Shown: positions 25,082-33,397 of the stretch, in pieces | Layout: the number at the start of each line of letters is the position of its first letter | Position numbering within the stretch: position 1 is the stretch's first letter | Assembly (NCBI GenBank): GCA_903839085.1 | Contig: CAIMBE010000143.1 | Location: 1-34,650 of the forward strand | DNA from: an uncultured beta proteobacterium | Lineage (GTDB): Bacteria > Pseudomonadota > Gammaproteobacteria > Burkholderiales > Burkholderiaceae_C | DNA: 34,650 nucleotides | Direction: 5' to 3' | The notes under the pieces: generated by a model | Seen by the model: only the letters and a program-made list of their open reading frames with translations | Databases searched by the model: none | Told to the model about the DNA's origin: nothing | Position numbers and translations under genes: made by a program

Positions 25082-25840
25082 ATGGACTACGCCCAGTCCA
25101 GGCTACAGGCACGGTTCGGCGAGTTCCCGGACGAGATTCTCTGGCAGAAGCTCGAAGCGGTGCCAGAACCTGCTGGCGCACTCGAGATTGCCTGCTCCTG
25201 CGGCTTGAGGAGGTGGGTTGCCGGAATCGCGCCGAATGCCGACAAGCACGAAATAGAGACCGCCCTGAGGGCGCGCTGGCGCGAGTGCGTTACCGAGATT
25301 GCGTCCTGGGTGCCGGAGCGCTGGCAACCCGCGCTCCTGTGGACACGTGAATTGGCAGACTTGCCGGCGCTTCTGTACCTGGCCCGCGGCGCAGCGCCCT
25401 TGCCCTGGATGTTTGGCGATCCCTCGCTGCAAGCTTATGCCCGGATTGATGAGGCAAGACGGGCAACCCTGTTGCGTGAAGACTGCCGGGCGATCAGGGG
25501 GTCGCCGCTCGAAGCGCTTGACCGCGCGCTCTTGCCAGCGCGGCCCGGCCCGTCCCAAATCAGTCAGGCCTGGCTGATTGAGTGGCGACGGCGCTGGCCA
25601 GGGTGGAGCGACACGGCTGCACTCGAAAATCTGGCGCGCCTGTTCGATGCCGCAAGCCGGCAGCCGGCGCTGGCGGGCCGAGCCGATCTGGTGCGCAAGC
25701 TTCACAGCCTGTTTCGGCGGTCTGTGCTTGAGCCCGTGGTTGTCTTCATCTACATCGCGTTTGCGGCACTCGATATCCAGCGGCTGCGCGCCGCGCTGCT
25801 CAAGCCCTTGCTCGCCGATGCGGGGCTGATTCCATCATGA
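25082..25840 (+). CDS. Candidate V-type ATPase subunit C (AC39-like)
   Basis: DYAQSRLQARFG N-terminus, size (252 aa), helical composition, position before subunit I; divergent. Confidence 0.6.
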   Translation: MDYAQSRLQARFGEFPDEILWQKLEAVPEPAGALEIACSCGLRRWVAGIAPNADKHEIETALRARWRECVTEIASWVPERWQPALLWTRELADLPALLYLARGAAPLPWMFGDPSLQAYARIDEARRATLLREDCRAIRGSPLEALDRALLPARPGPSQISQAWLIEWRRRWPGWSDTAALENLARLFDAASRQPALAGRADLVRKLHSLFRRSVLEPVVVFIYIAFAALDIQRLRAALLKPLLADAGLIPS

Positions 25841-27009
25841 TGCGCCCGCAGCCCGCTGTCTGGTTCGAAATCATCGCCGCGGTCAGCGGCAAGCGCAAGG
25901 TTCTCGATTCGCTGGCTGCGGCCGGATGCGCAGAAATCGAGCCCTTTGCAAAATGCCGGGCGACCGGGGCCGAGCAGGCCATCTTCGCGCGCATCACGGG
26001 CTGGACCAGCGATGTCGCAAGGCTTGCGGCGTGCCTGGAACGCTCTCATGCCCCTGCGGTGGTGCATTTTCCGAAAGCGCCGGAGGAACTTCTGCCACCC
26101 CTGATACTCACCAATCCGGGCTGGGTTCAACCCTTCGAAATCTTCGCGCGCCTGGTCGGCATGCCGGGTCGTTTCAGTGCCGATCCCAGCGGACTGCTGC
26201 TGTTCGTGGCGCCGATCCTGTTCGGCTACATGTTTGGCGACGTCATTCAGGGACTGGCCCTGGTCGTGATTGGCCTGGCCCTGCAGTGGCGTTGGCCGAT
26301 GCTTCGCCTGCTGGTGGCAGGCGGAATTTCGGCCATGGTGTTCGGTTTCGTTTTCGGCGCGGCCGGCGGCATGCACGGAGCGCTGTCGCCCCTTTGGGTG
26401 GATCCGCTCGCTGAGCCCTTGCCGGTGCTTTTGGTGCCCATCGCCTTTGGCGGCGCGCTGTTGACGATCGGACTCGCCTTGAACGCCCTGGAAACCTATT
26501 GGAGCGGAAGGATCCGAAACTGGCTTCGCCACGACGCGGGATTCCTCACCCTGTACGTTGGACTGCTGCTGACCCTGCTGCACCGGGCCGGATGGGTGCT
26601 GGTCATCATCGGGCTGGGCATTCAGCTTGTCGGCCGGCTGTCGCAGGAACCCCGCATTGGCGTCGTGTTCGAGTCGCTCGGGGAACTTGTCGAGAAGCTT
26701 GTGCAGATTCTGATCAACACGCTGTCCTTTGTCCGTGTCGGCGCCTTTGCGCTGGCGCACGCCGGTCTGTCGAGCGCCCTGGTCTCCATGGTGGAAGGCG
26801 TGGGCAGCGGCAGCGGCTATGTTCTGCTGCTGATTGCCGGCAACGCACTGATCATCGTCATCGAGGTGCTCGCTGCCTCGATTCAAACCACGCGCCTCGT
26901 CCTCTTTGAGTTCTTCACGAGGTTTTTTGAGAGCACCGGGCGGGAGTTCCACCCATTGCCTCCCACGGGGGGCTCACCTGAGGAGATCCGAAATGTCCAA
27001 AGGACTTAA
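25837..27009 (+). CDS. ntpI: V-type ATPase subunit I (a), short form
   Basis: PFEIFARLVGMPGRFSADPSGLLLFVAPILFGYMFGDVIQGL; multiple TMs; NTLSFVRVGAFALAHAGLSSAL; C-terminal STGREFHPL. Confidence 0.92.
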   Translation: MMRPQPAVWFEIIAAVSGKRKVLDSLAAAGCAEIEPFAKCRATGAEQAIFARITGWTSDVARLAACLERSHAPAVVHFPKAPEELLPPLILTNPGWVQPFEIFARLVGMPGRFSADPSGLLLFVAPILFGYMFGDVIQGLALVVIGLALQWRWPMLRLLVAGGISAMVFGFVFGAAGGMHGALSPLWVDPLAEPLPVLLVPIAFGGALLTIGLALNALETYWSGRIRNWLRHDAGFLTLYVGLLLTLLHRAGWVLVIIGLGIQLVGRLSQEPRIGVVFESLGELVEKLVQILINTLSFVRVGAFALAHAGLSSALVSMVEGVGSGSGYVLLLIAGNALIIVIEVLAASIQTTRLVLFEFFTRFFESTGREFHPLPPTGGSPEEIRNVQRT

Positions 27010-27346
27010 ATTTTCCATGGCCATGGCCGTCGTCGCCGCCGTTTTGGGAACGCTTGCTTCAGTGCTCCTGTTCTGGGTCAAGGACGCGGCCGCACAAGGT
27101 GTTGCAACCCACTACGCATTGCCGCCCGATGTGTGGCGCTGGGCGCTGGCGAGCGCGGCGGCAGCGACCGGAATTTCGACGGCTGCAGCCGCCCATGCCG
27201 TTGCAAGACTGGGCAGCGCGGCGATCGGCGCGCTGGCTGAAAAGCCTGACCTGTTCGGCCGGCTGCTGATCTTTGTCGGGCTTGCCGAAGGCATCGCGAT
27301 CTACGGATTGATCATCTCGGTCCTGATCCTGAACCGCCTGGCGTGA
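26993..27346 (+). CDS. ntpK: V-type ATPase subunit K (c/proteolipid), single hairpin plus N-terminal hydrophobic segment
   Basis: GISTAAAAHAVARLGSAAIGALAEKPDLFGRLLIFVGLAEGIAIYGLIISVLIL with membrane glutamate; overlaps the ntpI end by 17 nt. Confidence 0.93.
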   Translation: MSKGLKFSMAMAVVAAVLGTLASVLLFWVKDAAAQGVATHYALPPDVWRWALASAAAATGISTAAAAHAVARLGSAAIGALAEKPDLFGRLLIFVGLAEGIAIYGLIISVLILNRLA

Positions 27347-27352
27347 CATGCC

Positions 27353-27652
27353 ATGTCCGTGGCGAGCATTTTTGTTGGCGACGAACTGAGCGCTGCCGGT
27401 TTTCGGCTCTGTGGGCTGGAGACGCGCGTGCCATCGCGCGGCGACGAAAATGGCTGCCTCCAACAGGCGCTTGAAGAGGCGCCCATTGTCCTGATTGGTT
27501 CGCGTTGCGCCGAGGCCCTCCCACCGGCAGCGCTCGAAGCTGCGCTGGCGCTGATCTCCCCGCTGGTCATGGTGGTTCCTGACTGGGACGGAACAGCGCT
27601 GAGAAGTGATCCGGCCAACAAGGTGCGGCGCGTTTTAGGGCTCGAGACATGA
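27353..27652 (+). CDS. V-type ATPase subunit F
   Basis: 99 aa, SIFVGDELSAAGFRLCGLETRVP typical F-subunit N-terminus. Confidence 0.85.
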   Translation: MSVASIFVGDELSAAGFRLCGLETRVPSRGDENGCLQQALEEAPIVLIGSRCAEALPPAALEAALALISPLVMVVPDWDGTALRSDPANKVRRVLGLET

Positions 27653-28257
27653 AGCCCGGACAACAGGCGCTTGCGATGCTCCAGGTTGCCGCAGACTACC
27701 GCGCCGCCCACTGCCGCTCGTTGCTGGACAAGGCCAGCGCGCGGTCCGGCAGCGTCCTGCGACGCGCGCAGCTTGCGGCGCGGCGTGAACTGCGCGCGAC
27801 ACTTGCCCCCGAGTTGGACCGGCTGGCCGCCGAAGCTGCCGCCGACCAGGCCAAACTGCTTACCCTGCGCCGAATGCGCGAGCAAAGGCTTCTGTCGAAC
27901 ATCCTCGAGCAGGCGTGGCCGAGGCTGGCGCAAGCGCTGCGCGAGCGCTGGGAAACGCCGTCGGGACGCGCTTGCTGGGTCACGCATCATCTTTCAATCG
28001 CCGTGCTGGCTTTGCCCGCCCCGGGATGGCTCATCCAGCATCCGCAGAACTGGTCTGCCGTGGAGATCGAATTGACAGAGCAGTGGCTTCAGACGCATGG
28101 CATTGCAGGCGCACGCTTCGAGGTCGATTCAGATCTGCCGGCCGGTATCCGCGTCGTCTGCGGCCTGAACATTCTGGATGCTTCGCTGCAAGGGCTGCTC
28201 GCCGACCGCACGCAGATCGAGGGGCGTCTGCTGCATTACCTGGCGCAGGCAACATGA
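27649..28257 (+). CDS. ntpE: V-type ATPase subunit E
   Basis: Charged N-terminal helix, globular C-terminus ending NILDASLQGLLADRTQIEGRLLHYLA; position immediately before subunit A. Confidence 0.82.
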   Translation: MKPGQQALAMLQVAADYRAAHCRSLLDKASARSGSVLRRAQLAARRELRATLAPELDRLAAEAAADQAKLLTLRRMREQRLLSNILEQAWPRLAQALRERWETPSGRACWVTHHLSIAVLALPAPGWLIQHPQNWSAVEIELTEQWLQTHGIAGARFEVDSDLPAGIRVVCGLNILDASLQGLLADRTQIEGRLLHYLAQAT

Positions 28258-30029
28258 GCCTTGCACACATCAGCTGGATCAGCGGGCCGGTCCTGAGGGC
28301 CCGCGCCCTCGGGCCGTTTCGCCTGCGCGAGGCGGTTCGCGTCGGCGAGCGCGGCCTGCTCGGCGAGGTGATCCGGATGCAGGGGGATGAAATCGTTGCC
28401 CAGGTCTACGAAGACACGACCGGCCTGCGTCCGGGCGTGGAAGTGACCGGCACCGGTTTTCTGCTTGGCATCACGCTCGGCCCGTCCCTGCTTGGCCGGA
28501 TTTTCGATGGGCTGCTGCGGCCGCTGGCCGGCGCCTCGACGCATTATGTCGAGCCTGGCATGAGAGCCGAGGCAGCGCTCGAGTTCAATTTCACACCGCG
28601 GCTTCGCCCCGGAGAATTGGCCCGAGGCGGCGCGGTGCTCGGCGAGGTGATGAATCCATCGGGAACGCGCCAGCTGTGTCTGGTGCCCCCTGATGCCCAG
28701 GGCGAGGTGCTGACCATCCATGGCGCCGGCGCTTATGCCGAGGATCTGCCGCTGTGCACCTTGCGCGCTGCGGATGGCAGCAGCCGTGACATTGCCATGA
28801 GCCATGTCTGGCCGGTGCGTGAGCCGCGCCCGGTTTCCCAATGGCTGCCTTCCGACGAGCCGCTGATCACCGGCCAGCGCGTGCTCGACAGCCTGTTTCC
28901 GGTGGCGCTCGGCGGCAAGGCGGCGATTCCCGGCGGGTTTGGCACGGGCAAGACCATGCTGCTGGAAGCGCTGGCCAAGTCCTGCAGCGCCGACGTGATC
29001 GTTTATGTAGGATGCGGCGAGCGCGGCAACGAAATGGCGGGCGTTCTGGACGAATTTCCAAGGCTTGTCGACCCGCGCACCGGTCGCGCATTGATGGAGC
29101 GCACGGTCATCATCGCCAACACCTCCAACATGCCAGTGGCGGCCCGCGAGGCAAGCATCTATAGCGCCGTCACGGTGGCCGAGTACTTCCGCGATCAGGG
29201 CCTGCACGTCGCGCTGCTGGCCGACTCGACCAGCCGCTGGGCCGAAGCCCTGCGCGAAGTGTCGGTGCGCTTTGGCGAACTGCCCAGCGAAGGCGGCTAT
29301 CCCCCCTATCTCTCGAGCCGCATCGCCGAATTCTATGAACGCGCCGCCAAGGTAAGGACGCTTTCGGGCAGCACCGGGTCCGTGACGGTGCTGGCATCGA
29401 TCAGCCCGCCTTCTGGAGACTTCTCGGAGCCGGTGACCAGCCATACCAAGCGCCAGGTTCGCAGTTTCTGGGCGCTCGATGTCAAGCGTGCGCAATCGCG
29501 CTTTTATCCGGCGATCAATCCGCTGCAATCCTATTCCGAGGACTCGCTCGACATCGGATCGTGGTGGGGAGAAGTCTTTGCCGATCTGTCCCCGAACGGA
29601 CAGGCCCCTGGCAATGAATGGCTTGAACTCAGACGTCGCTTCCTCACACTGCTGGGGGAACAGGCGCGCCTGGAGCGGATGGCGCGCATCATCGGCAAGG
29701 ACGCGCTGCCCGCGCGCCAGCAGTTGATCCTGTTCAGTGCCGAACTGATCAACGAAGGCTTTCTTCGCCAGTCGGCGTTTTCTGACAATGACCGCTACTG
29801 CGGACCGCAGCGCCAGGGCATGATGATGCGCAGCATCGCGCACTTTATCGATGCCGCCGAGACCGCACTCGCCAGGGGCGTCGCCTGCGAAGCGATCACA
29901 GCCATGGCGGTCGTCAGGCGGCTTGAGCGCATGGGCGAGGACATTGCCGAGGACAGCCCTCAGGCCTTTGCCGAACTGGCGCTGGGCATGCAAAGCGAGT
30001 TCGCCGCGCTGACCGGAGCAAGAACGTGA
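28254..30029 (+). CDS. ntpA: V-type ATPase catalytic subunit A
   Basis: Start trimmed to MSLAHISWISGPVLRA; Walker A PGGFGTGKT; VYVGCGERGNEMAGVLDEFP; LLADSTSRWAEALREVSVRFGELPSEGGYPPYLSSRIAEFYERA; 4-nt overlap with subunit E. Confidence 0.97.
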   Translation: MSLAHISWISGPVLRARALGPFRLREAVRVGERGLLGEVIRMQGDEIVAQVYEDTTGLRPGVEVTGTGFLLGITLGPSLLGRIFDGLLRPLAGASTHYVEPGMRAEAALEFNFTPRLRPGELARGGAVLGEVMNPSGTRQLCLVPPDAQGEVLTIHGAGAYAEDLPLCTLRAADGSSRDIAMSHVWPVREPRPVSQWLPSDEPLITGQRVLDSLFPVALGGKAAIPGGFGTGKTMLLEALAKSCSADVIVYVGCGERGNEMAGVLDEFPRLVDPRTGRALMERTVIIANTSNMPVAAREASIYSAVTVAEYFRDQGLHVALLADSTSRWAEALREVSVRFGELPSEGGYPPYLSSRIAEFYERAAKVRTLSGSTGSVTVLASISPPSGDFSEPVTSHTKRQVRSFWALDVKRAQSRFYPAINPLQSYSEDSLDIGSWWGEVFADLSPNGQAPGNEWLELRRRFLTLLGEQARLERMARIIGKDALPARQQLILFSAELINEGFLRQSAFSDNDRYCGPQRQGMMMRSIAHFIDAAETALARGVACEAITAMAVVRRLERMGEDIAEDSPQAFAELALGMQSEFAALTGART

Positions 30030-31408
30030 GGCCGCAGCTCATCGTCACCGGCGCCGCTTCCCGCCTGGAGGGGCCGCTTCTGTTTATGCGGCGCACGCTC
30101 AATGTCGGTCTGAACCACGCTGTTTCGGTCCACGGCAGCGACGGCAAAATTCGCCTCGGGCGCGTTGCCGCGCTGGACGATGAGTTCCTGACCATCGAGT
30201 TGCTCGAATCCAGCGCCGGCCTGGCGCTTGGCGACACTGCCGTGCGCTTCTACCTCGAGCCCCTGCATTTCGGCTTGAGTCCGGGCATCCTGGGCCGGAT
30301 CTTCGACGGCGTCGGCCGGGTGATTGACGGCGGCCCTCCGGTCGCGATTGATCGCAACTTCCGGATCGACGGCTTGCCGCTCAATCCGGTTGCCCGCGCC
30401 AGGCCCCACGACTTCATCGAAACCGGAATCTCGGCGGTGGACCTGATGAACAGCCTGGTTCGCGGGCAGAAGCTGCCGATCTTCTCGGGCGGCGGATTGC
30501 CGCACGACCGGATCGCGGTGCAGATAGCGAATCATGCGAGGTTGCGCGGGACTGAGACGCGCGATTTCGCCATCGTGTTTGCCGGCATTGGCGTCCCTCG
30601 CGCCAGCGCCGACTACTTCCGCCGCAGCTTCGAGGCCAGCGGCGTGCTTGAGCGCGCGGCGCTCTTCCTGAACCTCGCCAGCGACTCGAGCACGCAGCGG
30701 CTGCTGACGCCGCGCTTCGCGCTCACCGCCGCCGAGTACCTGGCGTTTGTCGAGGGCAAGCATGTGCTGGTCATTCTGACCGACATGACCAATTATTGCG
30801 AAGCGCTGCGCGAGGTCTCGGGCGCAAAAGGCGATGTGCCTGGACGCAAGGGTTTCCCCGGCTACCTGTATTCGGACCTGGCCACGCTCTATGAACGCGC
30901 CGGCTGCCTGCGCGGCATGCCCGGGACACTGACGCAGTTGTCCATCCTGACCATGCCGTCGGACGACATCGGCCACCCGATACCGGACCTGACAGGCTAC
31001 ATCACCGAGGGTCAGATCGTGCTCTCGCGCGAGCTTGATCGCGCCGGAATCTATCCGCCGATCGGTGTGCTGCCGAGCTTGTCGCGCCTGATGAAGGACG
31101 GCATCGGCAGCGGCTCCACCCACGCGGACCATCCAACGCTTTCAAGCCAGCTCTATGCCGCCTACGCCAGGGCGATGCAGGCGCGCGTGCTGGCCAGCGT
31201 GGTGGGCGAGGAGGGGCTGCTCGACATCGACCGGAAATACCTGGCGTTCGGCGCCAGCTTTGAGCATGATCTGGTGCAGCAGGCCTCGGCGCGAACCCTG
31301 GAAACCAGCATGGAAATCGGCTGGCGACTGCTGCGCGCGCTGCCGAAATCCGAGCTTTCACGCCTCTCGGATGCGCAGATCGCGCAATACATCGGGACTG
31401 CGCCGTGA
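30026..31408 (+). CDS. ntpB: V-type ATPase subunit B
   Basis: GILGRIFDGVGRVIDGGP, FIETGISAVDLMNSLVRGQKLPIFSGGGLPHDRIAVQIA, VILTDMTNYCEALREVSGAKGDVPGRKGFPGYLYSDLATLYERAG. GTG start overlapping subunit A stop. Confidence 0.97.
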   Translation: MRPQLIVTGAASRLEGPLLFMRRTLNVGLNHAVSVHGSDGKIRLGRVAALDDEFLTIELLESSAGLALGDTAVRFYLEPLHFGLSPGILGRIFDGVGRVIDGGPPVAIDRNFRIDGLPLNPVARARPHDFIETGISAVDLMNSLVRGQKLPIFSGGGLPHDRIAVQIANHARLRGTETRDFAIVFAGIGVPRASADYFRRSFEASGVLERAALFLNLASDSSTQRLLTPRFALTAAEYLAFVEGKHVLVILTDMTNYCEALREVSGAKGDVPGRKGFPGYLYSDLATLYERAGCLRGMPGTLTQLSILTMPSDDIGHPIPDLTGYITEGQIVLSRELDRAGIYPPIGVLPSLSRLMKDGIGSGSTHADHPTLSSQLYAAYARAMQARVLASVVGEEGLLDIDRKYLAFGASFEHDLVQQASARTLETSMEIGWRLLRALPKSELSRLSDAQIAQYIGTAP

Positions 31409-32049
31409 GCGACATCACTGCCACCCGAAGCGTGGCCATCGCCCTGGCCGACGAGCGCCAGGCGATGCAGGAAGGTCACGTCTTTCTGGATGAGAAATGC
31501 CTGCTTCTGGCCGGTGCCATGCTGCTTGAACTGCGCCGTTTCGATGAGGCCAGAGGCAGGCTGCAGGCCTTGCAGTCAGAGGCCGCGGCGGCGCTGGCCG
31601 CTGCCCTCGGGCGCCATGGGCTGCAGGCTCTGCAGTGCTATCCGGCCTTGCCGCCCAACGCGATCACCTTGGCTGTGAAGCAACGCCTGCTGCTCAATGT
31701 GCCGCTGCTCGATGCCAGAACCGGGCGCGAACCTGTGGCGCTGGCGCAGCCGGCCTATGTCTCGCCCGAGGCAGAAGACTGTCGGATGGCATTCCTGGCA
31801 TTGACGCAGCAGCTCGTGGTCATGGCCGCCATGTCGGGAAACCTGACCCGCCTGTACCTGGACTACCGCCGCTCGGTGCGCCGCGTGCGCGCGCTGCAGG
31901 ACGTCTTGCTGCCAGAACTCGACGCGGAGATAAGCGAAATCGAAACCCAGCTCGAAGAACTGGAGCGCGATGAGCTGCTCGGTGCGCGCTGGCATCCCAC
32001 AGGCAGCGCCCTGAGGTCGTTTTCAATGAATGACGGGAGAAAACAATGA
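31405..32049 (+). CDS. ntpD: V-type ATPase subunit D
   Basis: LL-rich coiled N-terminus, C-terminal YRRSVRRVRALQDVLLPELDAEISEIETQLEELERDELLGARW; GTG start overlapping subunit B stop. Confidence 0.9.
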   Translation: MSDITATRSVAIALADERQAMQEGHVFLDEKCLLLAGAMLLELRRFDEARGRLQALQSEAAAALAAALGRHGLQALQCYPALPPNAITLAVKQRLLLNVPLLDARTGREPVALAQPAYVSPEAEDCRMAFLALTQQLVVMAAMSGNLTRLYLDYRRSVRRVRALQDVLLPELDAEISEIETQLEELERDELLGARWHPTGSALRSFSMNDGRKQ

Positions 32050-33386
32050 ACCATCGCATCGACCTCGCCAGCATCATCGACGAGCAGAAATTCAGCTCGT
32101 TTCACATGACCGTGGTGAGCATGTCGTTTCTGCTGATGCTCGCCGATGGATACGACAACATCTCGATCGCCTACATCGCACCGTTGCTGATTCAGGAATG
32201 GGGCCTGGACAAATCGGCGCTCGGGCCGCTCTTTAGCGCCGGACTGCTGGGCGGTCTTTTCGGTCCGCCGCTGTTCGGTTACCTGGCGGACCGCTTTGGA
32301 CGAAAGTTCGCGGTCATCCTGGGCGCCTTCTTTTTTGGCTTGTTCACGCTGGCCCAGGTCTGGGCCAGCTCGCTTGGCTCGATGATGGCATTGCGCTTCA
32401 TCGCCGGCATCGGCATCGGCGGCGTGCTGCCCATCACCGTGGCGCTCAATACCGAATTCGCCCCGCGACGGATCCGGGCCAGCATGACCATGCTGAGCTT
32501 TGTCGGTGTGGCGCTGGGCGGTGCGCTGGGCGGCGTGGTGGCCTCGCGCTTCATGGGAAGCTACGGCTGGCAAGTCATATTCTGGACCGGCGGCGTCGCC
32601 CCGATCCTGGTTGGCGTGCTGGCGCTCTTTGTCTTCCCTGAGTCGCTCAAGTTCCTGTCGCTCAAACCCGCACGGCGCGCCGAACTCATCAAGGTGCTGG
32701 CCCGGCTGGCGCCGAGCGTGATCGTTCCCGCGGACGCCAAGTTCGTCCTGAGCGATGAAGCGAACCGCGCCAAATTTTCCTTCAAGGATCTGCTCGAAGG
32801 TCGGCTGGCCTGGATCACGCCGCTGTTCTGGATTGCCAATGTCATCAGCCTGATGGTGTTCTTCTTTGTCAACCAGTGGACGCCGGTCCTGCTCGCCAGC
32901 ACCGGCATCCCGGTCGAGCGCGCGGCGATGGCCACCAGCCTGTTCATGTTCGGCGGCTTCGCCGGCGTGCTGGCGATCATGCGTCCGGTCGACAAGCTCG
33001 GTCTCATTCCGGTGCCGATCCTGTTTGCCATCAGCATTCCAGCGGTCGGCCTGATCGGCGTTGCCGGATTGCCCGAGCAGAGCATCATGGCGCTGGTTTG
33101 CCTGGCGGGGTTTTGTCTGATCGCACTGCAGTTCGGCATCATCGCGACCGAGAGCCAGGTCTACCCGACCTACATCCGCTCCTGGGGCGTGGGCTTGTGC
33201 TTCGCCTTCGGTCGCGTCGGTTCGGTCATCGGGCCGCTGGTTGGCGGCGCCATGCTGGCAAAAGGCGTGCCGGTGCAAAGCATCTTCTATGTCGCCAGCG
33301 CCTTGCTCGTGATCGGACTGCTTGCCACAACCAGGCTCACGCCCCTGTATCGCCAGAGGGTGCTGGAAATGCTTCATCAATCATAG
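32046..33386 (+). CDS. MFS transporter, aromatic acid:H+ symporter (AAHS)-like
   Basis: LMLADGYDNISIAYIAPLL (DGYD TM1 motif), GYLADRFGRKFAVILG, RFIAGIGIGGVLPITVALNTEFAPRRIRASM; 12-TM pattern; ATGA overlap with ntpD. Confidence 0.9.
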   Translation: MNHRIDLASIIDEQKFSSFHMTVVSMSFLLMLADGYDNISIAYIAPLLIQEWGLDKSALGPLFSAGLLGGLFGPPLFGYLADRFGRKFAVILGAFFFGLFTLAQVWASSLGSMMALRFIAGIGIGGVLPITVALNTEFAPRRIRASMTMLSFVGVALGGALGGVVASRFMGSYGWQVIFWTGGVAPILVGVLALFVFPESLKFLSLKPARRAELIKVLARLAPSVIVPADAKFVLSDEANRAKFSFKDLLEGRLAWITPLFWIANVISLMVFFFVNQWTPVLLASTGIPVERAAMATSLFMFGGFAGVLAIMRPVDKLGLIPVPILFAISIPAVGLIGVAGLPEQSIMALVCLAGFCLIALQFGIIATESQVYPTYIRSWGVGLCFAFGRVGSVIGPLVGGAMLAKGVPVQSIFYVASALLVIGLLATTRLTPLYRQRVLEMLHQS

Positions 33387-33397
33387 GGGTACAAAAC

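Noticed and set aside
28236-29993. 585-aa minus-strand ORF opposite ntpA
   Set aside because: Antisense shadow of a highly conserved ATPase gene; no recognisable motifs.
31863-33380. 505-aa minus-strand ORF opposite the MFS gene
   Set aside because: Low-complexity His/Gln/Asp/Arg-rich shadow ORF; plus strand shows a clean 12-TM carrier.
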